Assembly (NCBI GenBank): GCA_003118195.1
Contig: BEXV01000001.1
Coordinates: forward strand, 476,772 to 540,771
DNA: 64,000 nt
Source of the DNA: Hemicentrotus pulcherrimus
Lineage: Eukaryota; Echinodermata; Echinoidea; Camarodonta; Strongylocentrotidae
Direction: 5' to 3'
Below the pieces are notes generated by a model that did not search any database, was not told the origin of the DNA, and was given only the letters and a program-made list of their open reading frames with translations. Each line of letters begins with the position of its first letter. Positions within the stretch are counted from its first letter, which is position 1. Shown piece after piece: positions 14,801 through 25,609 of this stretch. The position numbers and the translations under genes were made by a program.

Positions 14801-17800
14801 CAAAAATGGTTAAGGACTGTCAAAAGAGGGCGTGGCAGCTACACCTAAAATTAAAATGGCGGCCATTTTGGTTTCATGTTCAGGCAAACGTGTCAAAATT
14901 ATTGTACACATTTTATGTACTTATGGATTTTTAGATAATGTGTTAACAAAATATAAAAGTATTTTTAATCAGAGAAATGTATTGCTGCGGTGAATTTCAG
15001 CGGTTGAGGAAAGCATTGTTCAACCTTTTATTTTGGTCACGGCACCCTTTTTGTCATCGACACACTAGATAGGATATAACGTAATGTGTGTGGGCACCTC
15101 ACTGCCAAAATAATGAAAATGAATATAAGGAATATTCGCGCATCTCGTTGCCCTGAATTATCCACTTTTCTTAACGGTCGGAGCAAATGAAGCGAACGAG
15201 TGTGGAAAAAATGTAATTTCGATATAAAAAGATATAAAATATATATTTGGGCACCTCGCTGTCAAATAGAATGATATCCAGGCATATCCTTGTTGCTAAA
15301 ATGTGGAGGTATTCAGACATTTTACTGCCTGAGACCACCCTGTTTCTAATTTATGCGAGAGAGCGTGAAAGAAACTACATATTTTAGTGGTTTACATAAA
15401 ATTATGTTAGTGGCAAGAGATGTCTTGCGGCAACCTGGTTGAAATTAATTATGATAATATTAATAATAATAATAATATCATTTAATTTTTTTTATAGCGC
15501 TTAATACAAAAGTTTCTAAGCGCTCAACAAATATACAAATTTACTGGTGTACAGTAATTTTAGAGAATCCTTGGTTGTTCGCCATCTGAAATAAGGCAAA
15601 ATTGTGCTGGTTTTTATTTGTTCCAATACAACCTGCCAAAAGTGCACGTACAATGTAGCCTCGGTTTCATATTTGAAAATGACCTTAGGATGGATGATTA
15701 TATAACAAAATATTTGTCGCTCAGCTTTATATGCTTTGTACAAGGTGGTTTTATACATTTTCTTGATCAATGCAATAAAAAATGTATGGCCTTCTGGACC
15801 CAACCACTGTAAAACTCCAGAGAACCCAAAACTCTGCTGCCAGGCTTATAACACGCACACGTTCTTGTGAACGCATCACTCTATAGTACCTCGCAATTTG
15901 CATTAGTTGCCGGTGATTTACCATCGTGTCTATTTCGGTGTCAAGACACATTTATTCAAAATTGATTTTAATGATTAACTTACTTTGTTCACATTGATGT
16001 ATATTTCATACGTATCGTATTTTTTAGGATTATTTGTATTTGTTATGTTTTGTTACATATGTAATTGTATGTCAGTGAATTTTGTTTGTTATAGCGCTCA
16101 GAGACTTCGGTGGAAAGCGCCGTATAAGCACCATTTTTATCATTACTATCGTTTTTATTATAAAATATGGATAGAAAATAAGATTTCTGTTTTAATCATT
16201 CACGCATTCATCATAAAAATGATAATATTAGAGTTTCGATTATAAATTACTTCAAAAACGAAAAGTATATTGCAGATTCGAATTGTAGAAATACTAAATT
16301 CACAAGAAAATAGTTTCAATTCAGGAATTTGTTTCATAGAATGATATTTTTATGTATTAGTTCTTTCTTTTCATGAATATCAGAAATGAATTGTTGTAAA
16401 AATTGTTAGTTTTCTGTTAACTCAACAGTTCAACAATACTTGTATCTTGAGAGGCCAATTTTTTAATGTTATAAATGTAAATTACCTTGAAAATATATTT
16501 GTTAATTTGTTTCAAACGGGACTTAAAGAACTACGTTATTTATATCATCATCATCATCATCATCATCATCATTGTTATTATTTAGGTTGTGTGCCCCATC
16601 ACCCCCTACTGAATGGCAAATAGAAAGTTAGAGAGACAGAGATACCGTGGGAAGTAAAAAAAAATTAGAAATAATACGACCCCCTCCATCCCTTCTCTAT
16701 AGTACATGTAGATGACCGTGTTCTCTCACAATCCGTCTAATTATAGTAAGTAGTATTGTTTAGATTGGAGTGTCATTTATAACGATAACTAATATATTTA
16801 CCCAGTAAACAACTTTTTATTGTATACTGTGACACATCTAAATCATTTAAGCGATTTCTTAAGATATTTCATTATTCTTTATGGTAGTTAATTTTTTTAA
16901 AATTGCAGCAGAAGGCGGCTTCAAAATTTGTTAACGTTATATTAATGAATGAATATTAATAATATCAGGTACTTGTATCCATGAAAAGGTATAAGGGTAT
17001 TTGATTATAGTAAGAGAGCTTACTTTAATTATAGAATCCCTAAATCGTAATCCTCGGCTTTCACTGTCCATATAAATGCATTTTATCGATTAAAAGATCA
17101 ACGATTGTGGTATAAAAGGACAGTCGCACCTCAATATCTCCCAAGACCGCGAAACTTACTAAATTGCAAAATCAATAATCATGATAATAACGTAATGAAA
17201 TACACTTGATAACCTATTATTTATAAGTAATCGTGAGATCTTGTAATGATGAAAATGAATTCTTACAGAATCAAACAAAACTGAGCTTTCAAGACCAAAT
17301 TTTAATGATATCTACTTACAGTTGCGTTGATACATGTGTAGAGAGGGCACGTGCCCCCTCCCTCCCATTGAATGGTGAAACGAAAGAAAAAGTGAGAAAA
17401 GATAGAAAGGGGGAAAGAAGAATGGGACGATAAAAAAAGATGATATAACCTTCTTGCATCCTCAACCTTATTAAGTAGTAATCCTGTAAATTCAAGTTTC
17501 ATTTTCTGAGTGAGAACGGTGCCCCCCCCCCCCAATAGTGCCAAGGCCTTCTTTCTAACAAAGATTTCTTGTCTAAAATGAACAAACAATGATTAAATTA
17601 GGCGATGGAGAGAGTGGCCGTTACCATTAACACTCGTTCTCATTTGCGTAAATGTCATTTGTGCATTTCGAAAGATCATGTTTTAATGTTTTCCTCCGAT
17701 TTATTACAATTGTTGCTCCAGATAAACCCATCAACATCATGATCATTGATTGAAAAATGATAAGGTCAGAACCTCATACCCGCGGGAAAAAACCCACGAT

Positions 17801-18412
17801 GTTACGAAGTGACAACTAAAGGCGTAACACTTCATAAAATGCGGTAAACCTTCAGCATTTAACAATCAATTGAGTTATACATGGTGTTGGGTCAACGCTC
17901 TTTAGATTGAGATCCTTGAAGACCTTTTTTAATATGCTGATATGAAATTAGGATAACGGTACTCAAAGCTGTACATGAACCGTTTATTGCCAGAGGGTTA
18001 TGCCTCTTTCCCCGACTATCAAATGTTTACAGTTTCTGCAATCTGCGAGAAACTGTATATTTTCAACACAGAATATACTAGAGAAGATATGAAAACTATG
18101 GATAGGCTCACTCGGTGCTGGATAACACGGTTATGGTTTGCCCAAAACTTGTTATTTAAACAAATATTTGGAGCTGAACCCTCCCCCTCCTTATACGTTT
18201 ATAGATATAGTTTGTAAAACTTTCTCGCATCGCAACAGTTCCAGTCTGTATCAATTGTGATACCGCTCTTTCCGCGCCAATATTATATGCCAGTGTTAGC
18301 AGAATCAGCTAATTAGTTATTTGATGGACACTTTTTTGAAGGAAAAATGCATGTACATTCTAAGAGATTTTGTTGTTAACTTACCTCTTCTGCGGTATTC
18401 CTCAACATCCAT
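623..18412 (-). CDS. HDC: Histidine decarboxylase-like gene, 5' part (4 coding exons)
   Basis: Group II PLP-dependent amino-acid decarboxylase; this family makes histamine, dopamine/serotonin or tyramine from the parent amino acid in the cytosol. Coding exons: 18385-18412, 5166-5338, 3054-3167 and 623-674, with compatible phases (1, 0, 0, 1). The visible 122 residues begin MDVEEYRRR and contain [53 protein letters not shown] and [10 protein letters not shown]. All of these are in the order expected for the N-terminal third of the family. [17 protein letters not shown] and [14 protein letters not shown] are closest to what I know of animal histidine decarboxylases, but DOPA or tyrosine decarboxylase cannot be excluded because the PLP lysine and substrate loop lie off the left edge. 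No frameshift is seen. Family call is very secure; substrate is less so. Confidence 0.85.
675..3053. other. HDC-like intron 3
   Basis: AT-rich intron of about 2.4 kb. Nothing coding was recognised; the short ORFs at 1722-1913 and 2013-2201 have no conserved features. Confidence 0.7.
3054..3167 (-). CDS. HDC: HDC-like exon 3
   Basis: 114 nt, 38 residues, phase 0 at both ends. It starts [12 protein letters not shown] and ends CLGFTW, with acceptor ATCCAG and donor GTAAGA. The histidine/tyrosine-rich HMHAYFP segment lies near the active site in this family. Confidence 0.93.
3168..5165. other. HDC-like intron 2
   Basis: AT-rich intron of about 2.0 kb with no recognisable exon or element. Confidence 0.7.
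5166..5338 (-). CDS. HDC: HDC-like exon 2
   Basis: 173 nt encoding residues about 10-67, from [11 protein letters not shown] to the conserved IERVIMPG. Acceptor ..TTTAAG, donor GTAAGT. It covers the N-terminal helical segment that swaps between subunits in the homodimer in this family. Confidence 0.93.
7655..7694. repeat. (CA)n microsatellite
   Basis: Imperfect CA/CACA tract with T and G interruptions. Confidence 0.8.
7850..8540 (+). mobile_element. CR1/L2-like non-LTR retrotransposon, 3' end (copy A)
   Basis: The + strand encodes the C-terminal tail of a reverse transcriptase ORF. Near 8053-8227 it reads [10 protein letters not shown], then [15 protein letters not shown], then FKTKLKRSI and a stop; this is the familiar 'NSLP..I' tail of CR1/L2-type LINEs. 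It is followed by an AT-rich 3' UTR, AATAAA and a short GAATT/TTGAA tail. It is 5' truncated near 7850 and shares its sequence with the minus-strand copy at 29250-30240. Confidence 0.75.
9052..9052. other. Single ambiguous base
   Basis: One N inside a poly-G run. Similar single N occur at 31769 and 46455. Confidence 0.99.
10786..11400. repeat. Dispersed CAGTCACACC / CCAAACCGACC repeat cluster
   Basis: Recurrent blocks contain CAGTCACACCGCC (11000-11012 and 11245-11257), the diverged CAGTCACTCC near 11384, the inverted form TTTGGTGTGACTG (10975-10986), and variants of CTCCAAACCGACCGATTT. A single related unit occurs at about 31705-31830. Nested inside is a 13 bp inverted pair, AGGGACTTTTAGA, at 11122-11134 and 11223-11235. 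This looks like a MITE-type family inserted repeatedly; the family is not identified. Confidence 0.55.
11848..11890. repeat. (CT)n microsatellite
   Basis: Poly-C followed by about 17 CT units. Confidence 0.9.
13961..13990. repeat. (GA)n microsatellite
   Basis: About 13 GA units, with a GA-rich stretch upstream from 13887. Confidence 0.9.
15455..16150 (+). mobile_element. Degenerate LINE tail with AGCGC-type 3' end
   Basis: Around 15805-15870 the + strand reads [17 protein letters not shown], a hallmark of the C-terminal region of CR1/Jockey-type reverse transcriptases. It is followed by stops and a deleted tail. The 3' end (16093-16130) has AGCGCTCAGAGACTTCGG...AAAGCGC and an ATT-rich tail. 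A related AGCGCTTAATACAAA...TTTCTAAGCGC block sits at 15497-15522. A similar 3' end recurs at 35805-36045. Confidence 0.6.
16543..16572. repeat. (ATC)n microsatellite
   Basis: About nine ATC units. Confidence 0.9.
18385..18412 (-). CDS. HDC: HDC-like exon 1 (start codon)
   Basis: Encodes MDVEEYRRR plus the first base of a glycine codon, then a strong donor GTAAGT. The ATG sits in a good initiation context (ACC ATG G). The next exon completes RRR-GKEMVDY, which is the usual start of group II decarboxylases, so this short exon is real although it is far below ORF-finder length. Confidence 0.85.
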
Positions 18413-18474
18413 GGTTGAGTCAAACTCTGTGAAGTTACATGAGAAAACTCTGCTGTCACTGTAGCTTCATCTAC

Positions 18475-18481
18475 CCTTATA
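18475..18481 (-). promoter_or_regulatory. TATA-like box upstream of HDC-like exon 1
   Basis: On the minus strand the sequence reads CTTTATAAGGG, about 69 bases upstream of the ATG. This would place initiation near 18450 and give a leader of about 40 bases. An ATG-TAA start-stop pair at 18440-18435 would lie in that leader. Inferred from motif and spacing only. Confidence 0.4.
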
Positions 18482-18889
18482 AAGACCTCTCTTTAAAATG
18501 CTGACTATGCTGTCAACGAGCTAATTAATTGTGTCTGTTTAATTACGCCTTTTGTTGAATCAACGTAGTGTTCTCGTCCTGAAATGTCACAGAAGAAAAG
18601 TTCAAATATGATACTCTATACCCGCTGTATATGCTGTGCTGTGCTTCTCAAGTTCATCATTGGAATCCCCGGTTGCCTCGAGCAAGCTGACAGGCTTTCA
18701 ATTATCGTAATGGCTCGGGAAACAAAATATATGATTATGAAAGATGCTTCGATGCACGTTTCCTTCTTTGCAGAGATAGAGAACGAGATACATAGAGAGG
18801 GGAGAAGACGGTCGACCATGCAAGCAAATTTGATATGTAATGTTTGAATCAGCGCAAAAGAGCGAGCATTTGTAAATGGAAGACATAGA

Positions 18890-19400
18890 TGCAATTTTAG
18901 ATCGCTTGATTCAATGCTACAACTGGCGCCCGTGTCTATACCAAAGCTTCGGCTACGACGTTAACTAGCTTTCCCCAACTAGTTTTTCTCTCCGTTCACT
19001 CTCTCTACTTCAGCTCGTGATTTTGTTTAAAACTTCACCGAGCTCTATTGGTTGTGAATGTAGCGGAAGAGTTGGCTCAATTCACCATGGTGTAAGAGGT
19101 ATCCTGGGATTTTATAGCTTCCAGTACGGGACTGAATGTGAGTGCAGGGGAGTGCAATGAGTTCAGCTGGGGCGTCACTTCATCGGCCAATCACACGCTG
19201 GAAGCCACCACTTCCGAGTATGCGCAGTTCGACTATCACCCTCATTCCCCTGAATCCGGTTATATATACACCAGCCACGATAGTAGACTGACACCAGAAG
19301 GACACTACACCAAGCAAAATGGCCAAGTATTGGGCGGTTTGAAATCGGTTGGGAGTCGGCTAGGTAGTGTGATTGCGGTATTACTGTATTCCACGTGATT
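18890..19400 (+). promoter_or_regulatory. CpG-richer promoter-like stretch
   Basis: This block is visibly richer in G, C and CpG than its surroundings. It holds an inverted CCAAT (19047-19051), CCAAT at about 19188, and TATATATA at 19260-19267 in a spacing typical of a + strand core promoter. A short ATG frame, MAKYWAV then stop, starts at 19319. The 86-residue ORF at 19138-19398 is unrecognised. It could be a regulatory region of the HDC-like gene, an old LTR or a divergent promoter. Confidence 0.3.
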
Positions 19401-19986
19401 AATGCATGTTTTTTTAATGTATTTTGCCTAAGATTTTTTTTTTGAAAGATATGGAAAAGCATGTTCATTTCCTGGGTCCATTTGAGATAATCACACTCCC
19501 TACGGGAAAAACAGGTTGACTATTCGTCATTACGAATGGAATAAAAATACATCTCTCCCACTCTCTTTTCTTTCCTGTTCCCTTTCAAACTTAAACAGTC
19601 CTTTTAGCTCGAGAATCACTTTGGCTATTACAATTTTTTCGAGGCACACATTACAAAAAGATAATGAAAAAGAACTAACAATGAAACATGACGCAAGAAT
19701 AGAGAACTAATAGGCTATTTTCGTAATGTAACCAAATTTAATGCAAACGTCTTTGTGAAGTGCCTCGATACAAACTGTTTCATTCACCCATAAGAATAGT
19801 AGTATTTCAATAGACAGAATCTGAACTGCATAAATTAGTTGTTCCCAGGTAGGACAAACATTATGGCTTGTTAATACAATACATTATGTTATCCAAAACT
19901 CACCAGTGAAATTGTAAAATGTAATTTATTAATTTTTAAAACCAGTATTATCTCTGGTGAAAGTTGTAAAATTGTTGTCAAGAGTG

Positions 19987-19989
<3 letters not shown>

Positions 19990-20032
<43 letters not shown>

Positions 20033-20755
20033 GCTTTGTCTCTCTTTCTCTCTCCCTCTCTCCCTTTCTCTCTTTCTTTCTCTCTCTGTCTGTCTCTATC
20101 TCACACTTTTCCTGGATCTCCTGTGCTGTCTGCACTATTATCCTCCTTACCTCTCTTTTTTTATTTCCCTCCAGCCCTATGATGATTGTGGAATAGAATG
20201 TTAAGCGAATTGTATTAATTTGTATATGATATGTGTACACTGATTTATTTAAACAAAAAATGTGTCTTAATACGTTTCATGTTTGTATAAATATTTATGT
20301 TTTTACAATGTAAAAAGTTTTAAAATTCAACCATCTGGCTGCAAAAGAATTTTTAATAAAACCATTACCTTTTTTTCTTTAATGGTAATGGTAATGGTTT
20401 TATTAATAATTCATTTGCAGCCAGATGGCTGAATTGCAGAACTTTGTACATAGTAAAAACATAAATATTTATACAAACATAAAAAAAGGATTAAGACATA
20501 TCACGCAGTGAATAAATTGCGTGATATGTCTTAATCCTTTTTTATGTTTGTATAAATATTTATGTTTTTACAAGTGTACACATATATATACCAATTAATA
20601 ACATTCATAAAATTCGCTTAACAGCTAACAGTTGCTTAATTCTATTCCACAATCATCATAGGGCTAGAGGGAAATATAGAAGAGAGGTAGGGAGAATAAT
20701 AGTGCAGACAGCAACAGGAGATCCAGGAAAAGTGTGAGGTAGAAAAAGACAAAGT

Positions 20756-20794
<39 letters not shown>

Positions 20795-20830
20795 AGAGAC
20801 AAACCGAGAGATAGAGAGATATAAAATAGA
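19990..20830. repeat. Large nested inverted repeat (palindrome)
   Basis: The outer arms 20040-20200 and 20640-20800 are reverse complements: CACTTTTCCTGGATCTCC pairs with GGAGATCCAGGAAAAGTG, and CCCTATGATGATTGTGG with CCACAATCATCATAGGG. Each arm ends in a CT/GA tract, and the left arm also has (TA)n at 19991-20029. Inner arms 20267-20369 and 20391-20504 again fold back (AGCCATCTGGCTGCAAATG-like segments). A third copy at 20517-20575 repeats the 'ATAAATATTTATGTTTTTA' segment in the original orientation. Confidence 0.8.
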
Positions 20831-21240
20831 TATTGCTGAGGATGAGAGTGTATCAGACATATCCAAAATAATGTAAAAAGGACAATGGATAACATTTATT
20901 GTAAATTGATAGATAAGTATGCAATAAGATGAGAGACATGAAATATGGTAATTTTGAGATTTTCTTGTAATAAATATGAGGTAGGCCTAGGTATGTTTCA
21001 ATCATTACAAAAGTTAACAATGGTAATCTTGATTTACCGTATTATATCATCATTATCATTTTCCTTTATCAATTATCAAGGTTGTACAAAAGTCTTAGTA
21101 AAAAAAGTTTATATACTATTTCACATAAAATAAAAAAATTCTACAGCACCTCTACCTCATCACTTTGTGGATAAGTTTACATGTTATACAAATTTGTACA
21201 AAGTGCTTGATCACTACAGTGAATTTGGCAAGTCAATTAG

Positions 21241-21977
21241 GTATTAAGGAACTGGACTGTTTCGAAATCGTTTGGATTTACATTTTAACTGTTTTCTGGT
21301 ATTTGATTTGCGTAGGCTTTTATTGTTCTTAAAAAGAGGTATGGGGTAAGAAACCTTCTCGTTTGATATCAGTTTCTCTGCAAAACTCAAACACAGTTCC
21401 TTCCTTCTGTCAGCCAAAGAAGACAGATTCATTAGATACAGTGCTGTCTCATATGACTGGTTATTAGGTCCCAATTTTATTTAAGAGTTCTTTTCTGAAC
21501 AATTTCTAGTCGATCTACTTGTTCTTTAGTTAGGCCTCCATTCCACACCGGCGAGGCATACTCTACGAGGGGTCTGAGGAAACCGGTGTAGATGTTACAG
21601 AGATCTTCGATTGGCAGTCCGTGACCTTTCAGAATCCTAATGAGGTGTATTCTTCCATTTGCACGTTTTATCATGAAATCAACATGATCACTCCATTTTA
21701 AATCACAGCGGATATGGACTCCTAACAATTTGACAGACGTGGATTGCTTTAGAGGTCGTTGATCAATTTCCAGTGACAGTGGTGTTGGAGGCTTTTTCAT
21801 AAAACACACCTGCATACTTTCACATTTAGCAGGGTTAAGGAACATTCCATTTGACGTGGACCATTGGAGAAAATGTTGAAGTGTTGCTTCCAATAGAATT
21901 AACTGATCTCCAGCGAATCTCGTGTCATCAACAGTGACATCATCAACATACTTCCAATATGCTATATTACTATCTTA
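21241..21977 (-). pseudogene. CR1/Jockey-like reverse transcriptase fragment
   Basis: The minus strand encodes the C-terminal half of a LINE reverse transcriptase: WKYVDD (the YxDD catalytic box, at 21939-21950), GMFLNPAKCE, VKLLGVHI, DLKWSDHV, LRPLVEYASPVWNGGLT and LEIVQKRTLK. A one-base indel near 21475-21485 shifts the frame before the tail GPNNQSYETAL...DRRKELCLSFAEK. It is 5' truncated just before the YVDD box and is therefore dead. Its upstream edge abuts the 735 bp foldback element. Confidence 0.85.
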
Positions 21978-21984
21978 CTATCAC

Positions 21985-22719
21985 CAGGGACTTGATAGAC
22001 AAGGACTGGAATCAAGCCGGCGAAACTCTTGTAATATATTCAACGCATTCGTGAGTTCTAAAGCGTAACAATGGGATGTGTAACATTCCACTTGGCTTTG
22101 AAGTTCCATGCTCTGTCCCGCGCTTCCACTGCGGGGACTTTCGGAAGCCAGGCACCAGTTTTACATTTATTACAAAATATCAAATTACCGGCAAAATTTC
22201 AGTGTAAATCAAAGACTTTATATGGGGATTGTATTGGGAATAGTGCATCAAACAAATTTTCAAATTTAGAACTCCGTCCTTCCTATAATTTGTGTGCCAG
22301 AGTTGGTAAAAGAAAAATTACATCCTGACAAAAACTCATTTTAGGATGATGCGCTAATTTGTGCATGCTTTAATGTCCCGTTATTTGATCCATGATTTAC
22401 AATCTTGAATAACATTTAGTTCGCTAATGCGTGTTTTCGCGTGTTTTTTGTATTTTTCAACTTTAGAAAAGGTTGAAATGACACAAGTTTGTGTTCGCTT
22501 GTTCTACTCTTTACACATTCAACAGTGGATGATAAATAATTGGAAGGGACAGCGAACAATTGCTGTGATACCATTTTCTGATGTAGGAATTCTAAATCCT
22601 GAAATTTCATATGCTCTTTTATTCTACCAGCTGCAGATTAGCGCATAAATTTTCGGCGGCGTGGAGAATGGGGTCAAAGGAGAGCGGCTTGATTCCAGTC
22701 CTTGTCTATCAAGTCCCTG
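21985..22719. mobile_element. Non-autonomous DNA transposon, 35 bp TIRs
   Basis: Perfect terminal inverted repeats lie at 21985-22019 and 22685-22719, starting CAGGGACTTGATAGACAAGG. They are flanked by a direct duplication CTATCAC at 21978-21984 and 22720-22726. The 735 bp interior has no transposase ORF; the 85-residue ORF at 22071-22328 is unrecognised. The CAGGG end resembles hAT elements, but a 7 bp duplication is also found in P-type and related elements, so the superfamily is open. Confidence 0.88.
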
Positions 22720-23924
22720 CTATCACGTTGCGCATTGCTTGCCCTACCTAGCAACACTTAATATATGCAGTTTGCACTCTGACTATTGAAATACTATTAT
22801 TCTTATCAGGTGAATGAAATAATTTGTTTTGAGGCAGTTTACAAAGACGTATGTATTAAATTTGTTTATATTACAAAAAAATGGTCTATTGTGGGGTTAA
22901 TATATTTGAAGAACTAGTCCAGAATGGATTTTTTTTTCTTCTTACAGTAATAGACCGGTTTTACTAACATACAGTGTATTCAAATGTATTGATGTTTCTA
23001 TCCTATGGACCTAGTGACGAGTTAGTCCATTAACCTCTTATCAATAAATGAGCTACAATACTCGGAATCCAGTCTGCATATATTACTTGATGCTATGTCG
23101 GACAAGCTTTCGGGTCCTCAAGAACATGATAATCCTCAATCACACAGTTTCTTATGCATTTTACCTTTCTCAGGGGTAGGAAGATTCGCGAGGGAGCACT
23201 GCGATGAAAGGCAATGCTAGGCGTATGGGTATATTATCATGAGGGGGGGGGTGGGGTAAGGCTTTGGCAGAATATCAACCATCCTGTGTATAGTTTTCGC
23301 CAATGAGCGAAGCGAGTGAGAAAATAAAGTCATTTCATTATGGTGTGCTGAATTATAGATGTGTCATTTAAGATTAGACACATTTTTAAAACAATTTTCT
23401 TAATTATATTGTTTTAATATATTTTGTTGCCGACCTCGCGGCCAATGTAAAAGAGCTTCACGGCTCACCGGTTGAGAAGTGATTTTTAGATGATTGTGTT
23501 TGTCACAACTTTAATGTCATCTGGCAATATTAGTGATTCTGCTGAAGTCATTATATTGTCATAAACACAATCAATACATTCGTATTATCAAAACTTATTT
23601 TCATAATTGTGATCATTCTGAGTACAGCATCATGGTTCTCTCAAACGTCTCCCCCCCCCCTCCCCCATGATTCTGCCGAGCTTGTTTATGGTGAGAGTGA
23701 TCGATAGATGTAGGTGTATTGGCAGGTGCGTATCTTGTGACATGTTATGCCATACCTAGTCATGTAGTGAGCTTTCATTCACACTACGGAAGCAAAAGAC
23801 TGGTCCTTCGGTCACGCAATCATCACAAAATTACGAATATATCACTTCTTTCTCTCTATAAAATCAAGCAATGATACCTTACTAGTTAAAGGTTTTATAC
23901 TGTTCGACATATCTGGTATGTTTA

Positions 23925-24205
23925 ATTGTTATTATTAATACCATTATTTCTATAGTAATTTATTATTATCATTATATTATGATTTTGCGCTTGGAAATGT
24001 CGGTATTTAATGTAATTATTATCATTATTTTTGTTGTTGTTATTATTATTATCATCATTATTATCGTATTATCATTATTATTATTAGTAGTAGTAGTAGT
24101 AGTACAAATAGAAGTAGTAATGGTAGAGGTAGTAGTAGTAGTAGTAATTACAGCAGCAATAGTAGTAGTAGTAGTAGTAGTAGCAGTAGTAGTAGAAGTT
24201 TCGTT
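23925..24205. repeat. Trinucleotide-rich tract (ATT/TAG)n
   Basis: Imperfect ATT/TTG followed by TAG/GTA repeats. The apparent valine/isoleucine-rich ORF at 23979-24218 is a translation of this tract. Confidence 0.85.
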
Positions 24206-24816
24206 TAACCGAGCGTAGATAATTAGAGAAACTTATTTACCGAAAACAAAGTCAGAAAAAATAAAGTGACTGCTGACTTGAAGAGATCACTGCCGCGTGG
24301 AAATTCTCCAGTCTCATGGGAACTTAGTTGATGTTTCACTGGGGCTTTTCTTTGGAAATATATCCACACATTTAACATGTTATATTTCTCTAACATGTTT
24401 ATTGACTCGATCTTAACACTGAGCTGAAGTGTATTTTATGATAATCTTACATGATTAAGAATACACTCCATGATATCATTATCACATTATGTCAAATTCA
24501 CAAAGATTATACAGTGACCTCGATTTCAAACACATCATCATTCCCTTCTCTATAAACAATATATATATTTAAAACTCCCATTACGAATTCCATTGTAGTC
24601 GCCGCAGCATACAACACATCACCATACCCAATTAGTACTACGAGATCCGATTTTTTTGGTTCACTTTCTGTTTCTATCAAGCTACTTTTACTATATGTAC
24701 ATTATATGTATTTTTCAAGAGAACCTTGCATTAACAACAAGAGAGTTTACCTTATTAAATACTGCTATGAAGTTGCAGGGTCATGATTCACACAAAATGT
24801 AGACCGGTCAACTTAA

Positions 24817-25183
24817 AGGTAAAGACCAGTTATGGTCATGCGATTGCACTGTGAAAGAAACGTTGTGGAATCAATCAGAAAAGGTTGATCATCTAGCATC
24901 AAGCATCTGCAAGGTTCTGGAATCATCAAAATGATAAGAAATTTGGCCCATTCTTCGTAAAGTTACAAGCACTATACACAGAAAGATGTATATGGGACTA
25001 CCCTGTATCTCTCACAGACCATGAGAGAAACCAATTTTTCCAAATATATGAATTAGTAGGCGGTTTCCCAGCAAATTTTTTATCATCATGTATTAGTCAA
25101 AACAAATTCTTTCACATGATTGGTAATAAGAGCTTCAATTTCATTTTTTGAAATTGGAGCGTTTCCAATACTGGTCTTTACCT
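24817..25183. mobile_element. TTAA-flanked MITE (367 bp)
   Basis: 14 bp terminal inverted repeats AGGTAAAGACCAGT lie at 24817-24830 and, inverted, at 25170-25183. Each is directly flanked by TTAA (24813-24816 and 25184-25187). TTAA duplication is characteristic of piggyBac and Kolobok elements. There is no internal transposase. Confidence 0.85.
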
Positions 25184-25609
25184 TTAATGACAACTTACAG
25201 GCACCTTGTAAGGGAGGTGATTTTGCTAATTCAAGTCTCTTTCAATTACTGCATTTCATGGAAATATTTCACGATATTCTTCTCAAGAGAGAGATATTGA
25301 CGTTTGTATGATTTTACACGAGAAGCCTTTGGCGGTATGTGTGACTCACGGCGTGTTCCAAGAATGAAACCTTGAATTACACCATCGGAAATAGGAAGTG
25401 CAAATTAAAATAAAAAGAGTCAGAATCTAGCAATGGAAAACCGGCATTATTCTAAGACAATATTTACAATGTATATATTTATAAATCTTTCGATGAAAAC
25501 ATGACCGAACCAATACCTATTGAAATATACATGAATTTCTATCGATAAATTTAAATGAATAGATTAAATTTTAAAAAATCCGGGAAAAACCTTTATCCAT
25601 CAAGATTTG

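Larger units (their letters stand above)
5339..18384. other. HDC-like intron 1 (13 kb)
   Basis: A 13,046-base first intron bounded by a GTAAGT donor at its 18384 end and a TTTAAG acceptor at its 5339 end. It contains a LINE 3' fragment (about 7850-8540), a CAGTCACACC repeat cluster (about 10786-11400), CT and GA microsatellites, and a second LINE tail (about 15480-16150). The remainder is AT-rich with no coding exon that I can recognise. Confidence 0.75.

Noticed and set aside
14850..14870. AAAATGGCGGCCATTTT near-palindrome (YY1-like)
   Set aside because: Isolated in an intron with no other promoter feature.
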